From: Amycolatopsis alba DSM 44262
GTDB taxonomy: Bacteria > Actinomycetota > Actinomycetes > Mycobacteriales > Pseudonocardiaceae
Length of the DNA stretch: 64,000 bases
NCBI RefSeq assembly: GCF_000384215.1
Contig: NZ_KB913032.1
Span: 7,835,605-7,899,604 of the forward strand
Reading direction: 5' to 3'
Within the stretch, counting starts at the first letter, position 1; every line of letters starts with the position of its first letter. The notes beneath the pieces were generated by a model that made no database searches, was not told where the DNA came from, and saw only the letters and a program-made list of their open reading frames with translations. The position numbers and the translations under genes were made by a program. Shown one piece after another: positions 15,504 to 24,700 of the stretch.

Positions 15504-18500
15504 TTAGGAGGCAGCGGTCGAACCTGACTCGTTGTAGTAGAGCTCGTACGGCTGAAGGCCCACCAAGCGGTTCTGGCTGTCGAAGCATGCTGCTCGCAGA
15601 AACAGCCAGGCATCGCCAGTCGTGGACAGCAACGTGTCCCTGCCTGGTGACCATGACGCCGTCGAGGTTCTGCTGAACGAAGCCAACAGCAGATCTAGCT
15701 GTCCTGTGCTCGTATCCCAGATCCGCGTGGTGTTGTCGTCGCTGGCGGTGGCGAGCCGGGTCCCGTCAGGACTGAACGCGACATCATAGACCAGGCCGGC
15801 GTGTGCGGTGAAGGTGTGCAGGGTTTCACCGGTGCTGACATCCCAGATCACCACAGTACGGCCGCCAGCGGCGGCAAGCCGGGTCCCGTCAGGACTGAAC
15901 ACGACACCCCGGACCGGGCCTGCGTGTGCGGTGAAGGTGTGCAGGGTTTCACCGGTGCTGACATCCCAGATCCGCGCAGTACGGCGGCCGACGGTGCCGA
16001 GCCGCCTCCCGTCAGGACTGAACACGACACCCCGGACCGGGCCTGCGTGTGCGGTGAAGGTGTGCAGGGTTTCACCGGTGCTGACATCCCAGATCAGCAC
16101 AGTGCCGTCGCCGCTGGCGGTGGCGAGCCGGGTCCCGTCAGGACTGAACGCGACATCATGGACCAGGCCGGCGTGTGCGGTGAAGGTGTGCAGGGTTTCA
16201 CCGGTGCTGACATCCCAGATCACCACAGCATGGCGGCCAGCGGCGGCAAGCCGGGTCCCGTCAGGACTGAACACGACACCCCGGACCGGGCCTGCGTGTG
16301 CGGTGAAGGTGTGCAGGGTTTCACCGGTGCTGACATCCCAGATCACCACAACACGGCGGCCAGCGGCGGCAAGCCGCCTCCCATCAGGACTGAACGCGAC
16401 ACCCCAAACCCAGTCGGTATGTGCAGTGAGAGTGTGCAAGTTCTCGCCGGTGCTGAGGTCCCAGATCCGCGCAGTTCCGCTGCTGGCGGTGGCGAGCCGG
16501 GTCCCGTCAGGACTGAACGCCACATCCTGGCCCATGGCAATGTGTGCGGTGAAGGTGTGCAGGGTTTCACCGGTGCTGAGGTCCCAGATCCGCGCAGTTC
16601 CGCTGCTGGCGGTGGCGAGCCGGGTCCCGTCAGGACTGAACGCGACACCCCGGACCGGGCCTGCGTGTGCGGTGAAGGTGTGCAGGGTTTCACCGGTGCT
16701 GACATCCCAGATCAGCACAACACGGCGGCCAGCGACGGCAAGCCGCCTCCCATCAGGACTGAACACGACACCCTCGACCCGGCCGTCCTGTGCCGTAGGG
16801 GTGTGCAGGGTTTCACCGGTGCTGACATCCCAGATCAGCACAGTGCCGTCGCCAGCGGCGGCAAGCCGGGTCCCATCAGGACTGAACACGACACCCTCGA
16901 CCGGGCCGGCGTGTGCGGTGAAGGTGTGCAGGGTTTCACCGGTGCTGACATCCCAGATCAGCACAGTGCCGTCGCCAGCGGCGGCAAGCCGGGTCCCATC
17001 AGGACTGAACACGACACCCCGGACCGGGCCGGCGTGTGCGGTGAAGGTGTGCAGGGTTTCACCGGTGCTGACATCCCAGATCCGCGCAGCATGACGGCCA
17101 GCGGCGGCAAGCCGCCTCCCATCAGGACTGAACACGACATCATGGACCGGGCCAGCGTGTGCAGTGAGAGTATGCAAGTTCTCACCGGTGCTGACATCCC
17201 AGATCAGCACAGTGCCGTCGGTGCCGGCGGCGGCAAGCCGGGCCCCATCAGGACTAAACACGACACCCCGGAGCAAGCCGTCGCCAGCGGTGAGAGTATG
17301 CAAGTTCTCACCGGTGCTGACATCCCAGATCAGCACAGTGCCGTCGCTGCTGGCGGCGGCAAGCCGGGCCCCATCAGGACTAAACACGACACCCCGGACC
17401 GAGCCACTGTGTCTGGTGACTGACCGGAGTTGGGTCCGGACGGGCGGCTGCGGGGTCGGTAGGTAGTCACCGCTATGGACGTGACGGAGTTGGTTGGTGT
17501 TCACGCCGGTCAAGTCGGTGTTATCCAGGCGGCAGCGGTGGAGGAACGCACCGGTGAGGTCGGCATTGCGTAGGGTTCCGTTGACGATTGCGGTCTCGTG
17601 CAGCACGGATCGTTCGAGGCGGGCGGCCTCAAGGCGCGTTCGGGTGAGATCGACGTGGCCCCAGCGGGTTTCGCGCAGATCTGCTCCGGCCAGGTTGGCG
17701 GCGGTGAATATAAGCGGGGCGGCTCTTGTACCGATGAATTCCCAACCCCGAAGCCGCGCGCCGCTGAGATCGCAGCCAGCCAGGGTGGGGTGTGGTCGCT
17801 CGTGCGCTCTGGCGTGTAGCGCGTACCGGAGCCACAGCTCACTGGCTCCTTCCAAGTACGACGTACGCCATCGGTTCAGAGTTGCCCGGAGTGCCTCTTG
17901 ATCGTCGTCGTCGGCGATCAGCTGGCCCAGGAAGTCTAATGTCTCCACCGACGGGTGGGGAAGGCACCAGTCCTCCCGGCGATCGTTGTGTATCGCGTCA
18001 CATAAGTATTGGGCGAGGAAGTACTCGTGGATGGAGCTGTGTGCGAACTGAAAGTCGGGGCGGTCAGGCCCGCTGTGGTCGTTGCGAACCACGAACGTGG
18101 CGGTGCGCAGGTCCTCCTCGAGTTGATCGCGGGAGATGTTCCCGTAGCGCCTGCCAAGCGCGGGATCCGTGGCGAGCTGCTCGTCGAGCCAGTCGTCCAG
18201 GTCGGCGCTGTCGACCCGCCGGGCACCACGCCTCCACGACCACGCGGCCAGTCGAGCCATCAAGGTGAGTTTGTGATCGGAACGCAGGCGGTGCTTGCCG
18301 CGGTCTCGTTCGAGCCAATCGCGTAGAACCTGCCGGTAGATCGTGGCCGCGTGCACCGGCCGTTGCTGTGAGAGGCGGTCTTCGATGAACGGGATCTGCG
18401 CGGCGACCTTGGTCAACGTGTACGGGCGCGTTGCCAGGTCGGACAGGTCGTGAACCGCTCCCAGCATGTCCATCACTTGTGCGACGTCCTGGTCCGGCAG

Positions 18501-20099
18501 CGCCTTGTTCAGGTACCCGCGGATCTGCATGTCGGTGAGCGGCAACAACAGCAGCGCGACGTAGTCCTCGGCGGTTGCGAGATCACGGTCATACTCAAGG
18601 AAGTGCCTGGACTGTTCCCGGAGCGATCTAAAATAGTGAGTCCGGCAGGACAGCAGCACCTTCGTGTCCACCCCGGCGAAGGGGGCGTAGACCGTGCCCT
18701 TGCTCTTCACTCGGATCGGGCGGAGCTTTAGTAACTCGTGGGTAAAGTCTGCACCTTGAGCGGCGTCGAGCCGGACAAGGACCTCGTCCAAACCATCGAT
18801 GATGAACAGGGTGGGTACGTTCTGGGCCCGTGCGATGACCTCCTCCCCTGAAGGGAGCCGCATGTTGTTGGCCGCCCAACCGTGATTGATGCACTCGGTC
18901 AGAATGGCGGGCAGGGGCGGCACAATGTTGCTCAGGTTTCCGAGACGTCGGAGGTCGAAGTACAGCGGCTCGGGGCGTAATGGTGCTGGCTGGGCCTGCA
19001 GCCGTTCGGTCAACTCCTGGCAGGTGATGGTCTTGCCGGTTCCGTACTCTCCCAGCAGCGCGGCAAGCGGAGCGCTGTCCGGGTCACGTGCCCACTCCAT
19101 GAGGTATGCCACGACGTCCTCGACCCGCCGCTCTTGGTCATGCGCACCGTCAACCGTGTTCGGATCCATGCCTCCGGGACGGCCGTGCAGGTCGAAGAAC
19201 TGGTCCCCGCATGTCTCCTTGAGTATGCGCCGGTCTTTCGTGCCCATGTCCAGCGGCTTCGCGCTCGCGCGGTCTAGCTGGCGGTGGATGTGCTCGACGA
19301 GGCCATTCACCCACTTGTCCCGGGCCGGGTTCCTCAGCCCAATGAACGGGACAGCCTGAGACCCACTGGGATAGATAGTCTTGGTCTCAAAGCCACCCGC
19401 ACGTGAGCTCGTCGGCCGTAACAGTACCGGCATCACCGTCGGGCCAAAGGAACCGCTATAGGTGCGCAGGGGCTCGCCGAGCGCAGGTTGCGCATACCAA
19501 GCGTTACTTACCGCGACCACCACCAGTTCGCTGCCCGCCACCTCCATGCGGAATTGCCTTTCCCGGTCGTCACCGGCCAGCACGTCCTTATCGGACCGCC
19601 ACACAGCGATTCCGTGCTGCTCACCGACCAAAGCCTCGAACAACAGGTCCCACAGAGGTCCGGCTGTTGCGTCGTCCGCCGGGGCGTTGCACAACACAAG
19701 CCGTCTCGGCCCGAGCACAGTCGCCTTCCGGTCCTCGATGAGCACATCACGAACCGCCTCGTGCTCACGCAGAGGTGCGCCAACCACGTCGTCACGCTCA
19801 GCCCAGAAGCTCAGCGTCCGGCCCCGCGCACCCAATTTCTTCGCCCCGTGGACCTGTATTTGGAGATCCGCCCCCTTGTCTACCGCGTCGGTGTTCACCT
19901 GTTTGACCAAGCGCTCCAACGCTTTTGTCCCGGCCGCCGGAGTCCGCTCGGCGAACAGGAGATGCTGCACCTGCTCCACAGTCAACTCGTCCGCCGTGCC
20001 CATCGCGTCCAGCAGTACACTCATCGCAGTGCGGTCGACAGCGCTCAAGGGGACCCTGAGCAGCCGGGCTCTAGCCGTGGCGGGAGATATCCGTTGCAT
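15504..20099 (-). CDS. TIR-NACHT-pentapeptide-WD40 protein (STAND NTPase)
   Basis: About 1531 residues. In order: a helical N-terminal region (1-105); a TIR-like domain (~128-276) related to the adjacent TIR protein (shared L-W-D-L-L, W-R-S-D, W-V-N-G-L-V); a NACHT-type NTPase with Walker A GEYGTGKT (~350), Walker B F-I-I-D-G-L-D-E-V (~432), a C-R-T sensor (~485) and the F-A-H-S-S-I-H-E-Y-F motif (~686); pentapeptide repeats (A-D-L..., ~775-865); then 14 WD40 repeats (~896-1475) of about 41 residues, enough for two seven-bladed propellers, and a degenerate fifteenth. The architecture fits a bacterial NLR-like sensor. The ATG at 20099 lies 10 bases after the TIR gene stop. The repeats are nearly identical. 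Confidence 0.85.
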   Translation of the reverse strand: MQRISPATARARLLRVPLSAVDRTAMSVLLDAMGTADELTVEQVQHLLFAERTPAAGTKALERLVKQVNTDAVDKGADLQIQVHGAKKLGARGRTLSFWAERDDVVGAPLREHEAVRDVLIEDRKATVLGPRRLVLCNAPADDATAGPLWDLLFEALVGEQHGIAVWRSDKDVLAGDDRERQFRMEVAGSELVVVAVSNAWYAQPALGEPLRTYSGSFGPTVMPVLLRPTSSRAGGFETKTIYPSGSQAVPFIGLRNPARDKWVNGLVEHIHRQLDRASAKPLDMGTKDRRILKETCGDQFFDLHGRPGGMDPNTVDGAHDQERRVEDVVAYLMEWARDPDSAPLAALLGEYGTGKTITCQELTERLQAQPAPLRPEPLYFDLRRLGNLSNIVPPLPAILTECINHGWAANNMRLPSGEEVIARAQNVPTLFIIDGLDEVLVRLDAAQGADFTHELLKLRPIRVKSKGTVYAPFAGVDTKVLLSCRTHYFRSLREQSRHFLEYDRDLATAEDYVALLLLPLTDMQIRGYLNKALPDQDVAQVMDMLGAVHDLSDLATRPYTLTKVAAQIPFIEDRLSQQRPVHAATIYRQVLRDWLERDRGKHRLRSDHKLTLMARLAAWSWRRGARRVDSADLDDWLDEQLATDPALGRRYGNISRDQLEEDLRTATFVVRNDHSGPDRPDFQFAHSSIHEYFLAQYLCDAIHNDRREDWCLPHPSVETLDFLGQLIADDDDQEALRATLNRWRTSYLEGASELWLRYALHARAHERPHPTLAGCDLSGARLRGWEFIGTRAAPLIFTAANLAGADLRETRWGHVDLTRTRLEAARLERSVLHETAIVNGTLRNADLTGAFLHRCRLDNTDLTGVNTNQLRHVHSGDYLPTPQPPVRTQLRSVTRHSGSVRGVVFSPDGARLAAASSDGTVLIWDVSTGENLHTLTAGDGLLRGVVFSPDGARLAAAGTDGTVLIWDVSTGENLHTLTAHAGPVHDVVFSPDGRRLAAAGRHAARIWDVSTGETLHTFTAHAGPVRGVVFSPDGTRLAAAGDGTVLIWDVSTGETLHTFTAHAGPVEGVVFSPDGTRLAAAGDGTVLIWDVSTGETLHTPTAQDGRVEGVVFSPDGRRLAVAGRRVVLIWDVSTGETLHTFTAHAGPVRGVAFSPDGTRLATASSGTARIWDLSTGETLHTFTAHIAMGQDVAFSPDGTRLATASSGTARIWDLSTGENLHTLTAHTDWVWGVAFSPDGRRLAAAGRRVVVIWDVSTGETLHTFTAHAGPVRGVVFSPDGTRLAAAGRHAVVIWDVSTGETLHTFTAHAGLVHDVAFSPDGTRLATASGDGTVLIWDVSTGETLHTFTAHAGPVRGVVFSPDGRRLGTVGRRTARIWDVSTGETLHTFTAHAGPVRGVVFSPDGTRLAAAGGRTVVIWDVSTGETLHTFTAHAGLVYDVAFSPDGTRLATASDDNTTRIWDTSTGQLDLLLASFSRTSTASWSPGRDTLLSTTGDAWLFLRAACFDSQNRLVGLQPYELYYNESGSTAAS
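15680..17414 (-). repeat. 14 near-identical WD40-coding repeats (~123 bp each)
   Basis: Each unit codes for a variant of G-V-V-F-S-P-D-G-T-R-L-A-A-A-G...I-W-D-V-S-T-G-E-T-L-H-T-F-T-A. The DNA itself is highly repetitive, which also creates a long spurious open frame on the plus strand. Differences cluster in the triplet or so before I-W-D (GDGTVL, GRHAAR, GRRVVV, SSGTAR, GGRTVV) and in the turn after H-A-G. Confidence 0.9.
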
Positions 20100-20109
20100 G
20101 GTGCGACTG

Positions 20110-20637
20110 CTACTCTCTGTCGGCGCGTATCGCGTAGCGCGCAAGTACTCGATGCACCTCCGCGACAAGGCCGTTCACCCACGCGTCCCGCGCCGACATA
20201 CCGCGCGCGTCGCTGAACGGTCGTTCGTAGCCGTAGATTTGCTTGCTCTTCAACCCGTGCCAGTCCGCCTGCTTGCTGACCTTCCGGAGCAGCAACGGAA
20301 CCACACGCTTGCCAGGGACGTCGACGAGAGCGGGCAGTTCCACTCCAGTTATGTACTCGCTGCCGAGGAAGGCGTTGCTCAACGCGACAACGCCGATCTC
20401 AGCCGCCGACAACGCGCCGTGAATCCGGTCGTCCCAGTTCTCGCCAACAAGGATTGCATCATCGGATCGCCAGAGTTGGAACTCGTAGACGCGATCGATG
20501 ATCAACGCCTCGGCCAGCAGGTCCCATAAACGCAGAACCAGTGCCTCGTCCCGCCCTGCGAAGCTGAGGAACACCCGGACCAGCGGTTTGCCCGATGGCC
20601 CCGCCCCAAGGAGCATCTCGGCGTTGTTGGTGCTCAT
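20110..20637 (-). CDS. stand-alone TIR-domain protein
   Basis: 175 residues, essentially one TIR domain: V-R-V-F-L-S-F-A-G-R-D (strand A and box 1), L-W-R-S-D-D-A-I-L-V-G-E-N-W, S-N-A-F-L-G-S-E-Y-I-T-G-V-E-L-P with E100 in the position of the NADase glutamate, and V-V-P-L-L-L-R-K-V. The ATG at 20637 has GGGAGG upstream. It lies between a membrane-protein gene and the TIR-NACHT-WD40 gene on the same strand. In known bacterial systems TIR domains degrade NAD or make signalling nucleotides on infection; that role is inferred here. Confidence 0.85.
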   Translation of the reverse strand: MSTNNAEMLLGAGPSGKPLVRVFLSFAGRDEALVLRLWDLLAEALIIDRVYEFQLWRSDDAILVGENWDDRIHGALSAAEIGVVALSNAFLGSEYITGVELPALVDVPGKRVVPLLLRKVSKQADWHGLKSKQIYGYERPFSDARGMSARDAWVNGLVAEVHRVLARYAIRADRE

Positions 20638-20731
20638 GCTCGCCTCCCGCAGTACAATTGTCGGGATTCGTCGTAATAAAGTCTGATTACTGGACGCTAC
20701 CACAGGGCGCCGGGAAGCCGGGGATCGTGCG

Positions 20732-21304
20732 CTACTCGGCCCGGACTTCACAAGGCCGGTTCACCGCAGCCAGCAGATGCTGCTGCTCGTGCTTGAGACG
20801 GAGAAAAGCCTCGCGCACGTACGTAGCGAACGGAGCGCCGGGATGGGCGATGAGGGCCCGCTCGTGCGCGCCGTCGGCCTCTGCCGCTAATACGATCTCC
20901 ACTGCGGTCGCGTGGGCGCAGAAGTCGCGCAGAGCCTGCGGAAGCTCGGGCTCGATCAGGAGGTCGGCATGTTCGACGATCAGGTCACGCATCTGCAGGT
21001 TGACCGGCTGTAACGCCTGGCTTCTCCACCGCCGCCAGTCCCTGTCGGCACCCGAAGGGCTCCGTTTCGCCTTACCGGGCAGCCCCGAATCGCGCAGGGC
21101 CTTCCAGACGCGCTCGTTGACCTCCACAAGCGCGTTGAGAGGCCCACATAACTCGCGGAGTTGGCTGTTCACCCTTGCCAGCCGAGCCTGACGCCGCTCT
21201 TGCCGGATCTGAGCACGCTGGTTGAGAACAAACACGAGAACCGCGACCAGTACGCTCGCGCTTGCGGTGATCATTGCTGTCGGCACAAGGACAGCTTGCC
21301 GCAC
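20732..21304 (-). CDS. membrane-anchored protein upstream of TIR genes
   Basis: 190 residues. One N-terminal transmembrane helix (M-I-T-A-S-A-S-V-L-V-A-V-L-V-F-V-L) is followed by a long helical, charged cytosolic part (R-Q-E-R-R-Q-A-R-L-A-R-V...). GTG at 21304 is the longest start; the ATG 30 bases further in leaves the membrane helix intact. No known family. First gene of a probable three-gene operon with the TIR and TIR-NACHT genes; it may localise the system at the membrane. Confidence 0.65.
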   Translation of the reverse strand: MRQAVLVPTAMITASASVLVAVLVFVLNQRAQIRQERRQARLARVNSQLRELCGPLNALVEVNERVWKALRDSGLPGKAKRSPSGADRDWRRWRSQALQPVNLQMRDLIVEHADLLIEPELPQALRDFCAHATAVEIVLAAEADGAHERALIAHPGAPFATYVREAFLRLKHEQQHLLAAVNRPCEVRAE

Positions 21305-21747
21305 TCGTCGATCGGATCACCAACGACGTATCCGAGACCGGCAAGGTCTGATCACTTGCGAACGTCTGCGCATGTCACCGGGCGAGTACGTTCGTCGAAC
21401 GTCCGCTTCTACCCATGTGCAGGCGTTCAACTCCGTGAACCAATGTCGGGCAATCCAGCGATCCACCGGACCAGGGTTTCGCGGGCGCCGGTTTGATGGC
21501 GTCCGACTCCGCGCGCTGGAGCGCTACGCCTCCGTCGTTACGAATGCTCCTCAGTGGGGCCTGTGGGCGCTCCTTCCGAGATCGTTTTCGTCGCCACACT
21601 CGCCGCGATCCTACCCGTCTCCGCCGTCTACCTACACAGCAGATCCCGCGCCAGGCGCGACTTCCGCAGACGAACACGCGCCGATCGAATACGCGTCCCT
21701 ACCAGTAACCGGGTGGGCATCGCCGGATTTCGCGCGTACGGTGGAAG
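21305..21747. other. 443-bp region between divergent defence and relaxase genes
   Basis: Must contain promoters for both directions and is a natural place for an origin of transfer. A small palindrome ACGTTCG-T-CGAACGT lies at 21388-21402. A 65-codon plus-strand frame (21554-21751) encoding one hydrophobic helix and a basic tail might be a short membrane protein; support is weak. Confidence 0.45.
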
Positions 21748-24700
21748 ATGATGATGGGCTTACGCAAACTGAGCCCTGGTGGTCACGAGTACCTCACGAA
21801 CTCGGTCGCATGCGCTGATCGCGACCGGGAGCTCGAACCCGGCGAGCTGTTGAGTGATTACTACCTCTCCCGTGGTTACCCGGCAGGCGAATGGTTCGGC
21901 GCCGGAGCAGACCGATTAGGACTGTCCGGCGAAGTCAGCGCTGCGCAACTGGACGCCCTGTTCGGTGAGGGCCGGCATCCGCACGCCGACGCCATCGAGA
22001 ACGAGATGATCGCCGACGGCGCCACGGCCGAAGAGGCACTGCGAGCGACGCGGCTGGGACGCCGGTTCCCGCACTACTCCTCCCTCGACCATATGCGAGG
22101 CCAGGTTTCGCAGGCCTACAAGGACTACAACCGCGAGAACGGTCGTCCCGTAGGGGCACCGATTCCCGCGGCGAAGCGCGCCAAGCTACGTCACGCCTTC
22201 CAGGTCGCCGCTTTCACGAAGGCGCATGATGGTGTCGGACCTGAAGGCGAGAAGGAACTTCAGAAGTGGCTAGCTGAACAGAAGCGAAGCTTGAAGAACG
22301 CGGTGTCCGGGTTCGAGATGGTGTTCGCTCCGGACAAGTCGGTGTCCCTCGCGTGGGCCAATGCGAAGCCGATCGAGCGCGACCTGATCGCCGGCATCGT
22401 GCGCCAGGCAGCCCGTGACACGCTGTCCTATGTGGAACGAAACGCCGTGTTCACACGCCGCGGTAACCTGGGCGAGGCCCAGGTGGACGTCAACGGCATC
22501 ACTGCCGCGCTGTTCGAGCACTGGGATTCCCGTGCCTCGGACCCGCATCTGCACATTCACGCGTTGATCTCCTCGAAGGTCCAGCGCAGCGACGACGGGG
22601 AGTGGACTGCGCTGGACGGGCGCACCATTCTGGCCGCCACGGTCACCGCGAGCGAGTACTTCGACAGCCGCGTGCGTGACCTTTTCCGGGAACAGGGTGC
22701 GTCGTGGACGCAGCGGGCCGCGCACGGCGTCGACATGACGCGACCGGTATGGCAGCTGGCCGGGATACTGGTGTCGCTGGTGAAGGCGTTCTCGCAGCGG
22801 CACACTCAGTTCGAGGCGGCACGTGCGAAGCGAATCGTGGAGTTCACCAAGGCTCACGGCCGCGAACCGAAGCCGAAAGAGATCTTCGCGATCAACCGGG
22901 CCGCGCAGTACGACAACCGGCCAGGGAAACAGCCTCCCCGAACTCTGGCGGAACACCTGCGCGTGTGGCGGGAACACGCGATCACCATCGTCCCCGCGAG
23001 CATCCTGGACGTCCTCGGGCGACGCGTGTTCCTCACCGGAACGAACGACGCGCCGGACGTCGACGTCGCGAAGCTGGCCCGCGTCACCCGCCAGGTCGTC
23101 TCCGACCACTACAGCCACTTCTCGTGGTGGAACCTCGCCGCCGAGGCCCACCGCCAGTCCGCGCATCTCACACTGCCCGCCGCGGCACGGGAAAAGCTTG
23201 TGGACGACGTCGTCGCCACAGTCCTGGCCCGTCCGGACACGCTCGCGCTGACCGGACCCGTGGCGGTCGCGGAACCAGTGTCGCTCTGTCGCCGGGACGG
23301 CGGTTCGGTCTTCGTCGAGCATCGCTCGCCGCGTTACACCACCACCGCCACGCTCGCCGCCGAGGGCGACTTGGTCGCCTGGGCTCGCCGCGGCGGCGGT
23401 CACCGTCTGCTCCCCGGCACCGTCGACAAGGCGATGGCGGGCCAGAAACTCAACTCCGGACAGCGGCGGATGGTGGCCGAGTTCGCCCGTTCCGGCCGTC
23501 GCCTGCAACTCGCGCTGGCTCCGGCCGGCGCGGGGAAGACTACCGCCATGAAGGTGCTCGCCACGGCCTGGCGCCGGACCGGGCATCGCGTGTACGCCTT
23601 CGGCCCGTCCGCGCGTGCCGCGCAAGAACTCGGAGCCTCGATCGGCGCACGGCCGCACACTCTGCACCAGCTGACCACGGCACAGCGCTTGGGGTTCGTT
23701 GAGCGCGCGTTCCCGATCGCGGCCGGGGACCTGGTCATCATCGACGAGGCGGCTATGGCGGGCACCCACACGCTGCACTCAGTGGTCAAGTACGCGCTGC
23801 GACGCGGCGCAGATGTCCGCTTGATCGGTGACGACGCGCAGCTCGCCGCGGTCGAGGCAGGGGGCGCGATCCGGCTGATCGCGCACGACGTCGGCGCGGT
23901 GCGGTTCCGGGAGATCGTGCGATTCCAGGGCGAGGACCGCCTCGATCAAGCGGCCGCGTCGCTCCAGATCCGTAACGCCAACCCGAAGGGACTCAAGTAC
24001 TACTTCGACACCGGCCGGGTGCTCGACGGTTCCCTGGAGACCATGCGCGACGCCGCGCACACGAACTGGCGGGCTGACCTTGACCGCGGCGTGCAGTCGC
24101 TGTTGATCGTCCCGACGAACGCGGACACCGTCGTGCTCAACACCGAAGCACGTAATGTTCGGCTCCAGCGCGGCGACCTCGTCCGCGGCCGCGAAGTCGA
24201 TCTGCACGACACCACGACCGCCAGCGTCGGCGACTGGGTCGTTACCCGGCACAACCAGCGCCTGCTGAGCTTGTACGGCGGCCAGGACTTCGTGAAGAAC
24301 GGTGACGTCTGGACCGTGAAGTCAGTGCGCAGGGACGGCCGCATCACGGTCACTCACCGGTCCCACAAGGGAACCATCACCCTGCCCGCGGACTACGTCA
24401 AGGCGCATGTCGAGCTTGCGTACGCGGCGACCGTGAACCGCGTTCAGGGCATGACCAGTACCGGGAACGCTCATCTGCTGGTACCTCCGACGATGACTCG
24501 CGAGCAGTTCTATCCCGGCATCACCCGCGCCATGTGGCAGAACTTCATGTACGTGATCACGGTCCATCACGTGATCGATCAGCACCAGGAGACCCCTGAG
24601 GCGCAAACCCCGGAAGCGGTGCTCACCGGCGTCCTGCACCACTCCGGCGCCGAAGTCTCGGCCACCGAAACGCTGCGTGAGGCGCAGGACGTCGAAGTCT

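Noticed and set aside
15801..17423. 540-codon open frame on the plus strand
   Set aside because: It is antisense to the WD40 repeats and repeats with the same period; the repetition of the true gene keeps the opposite frame open.
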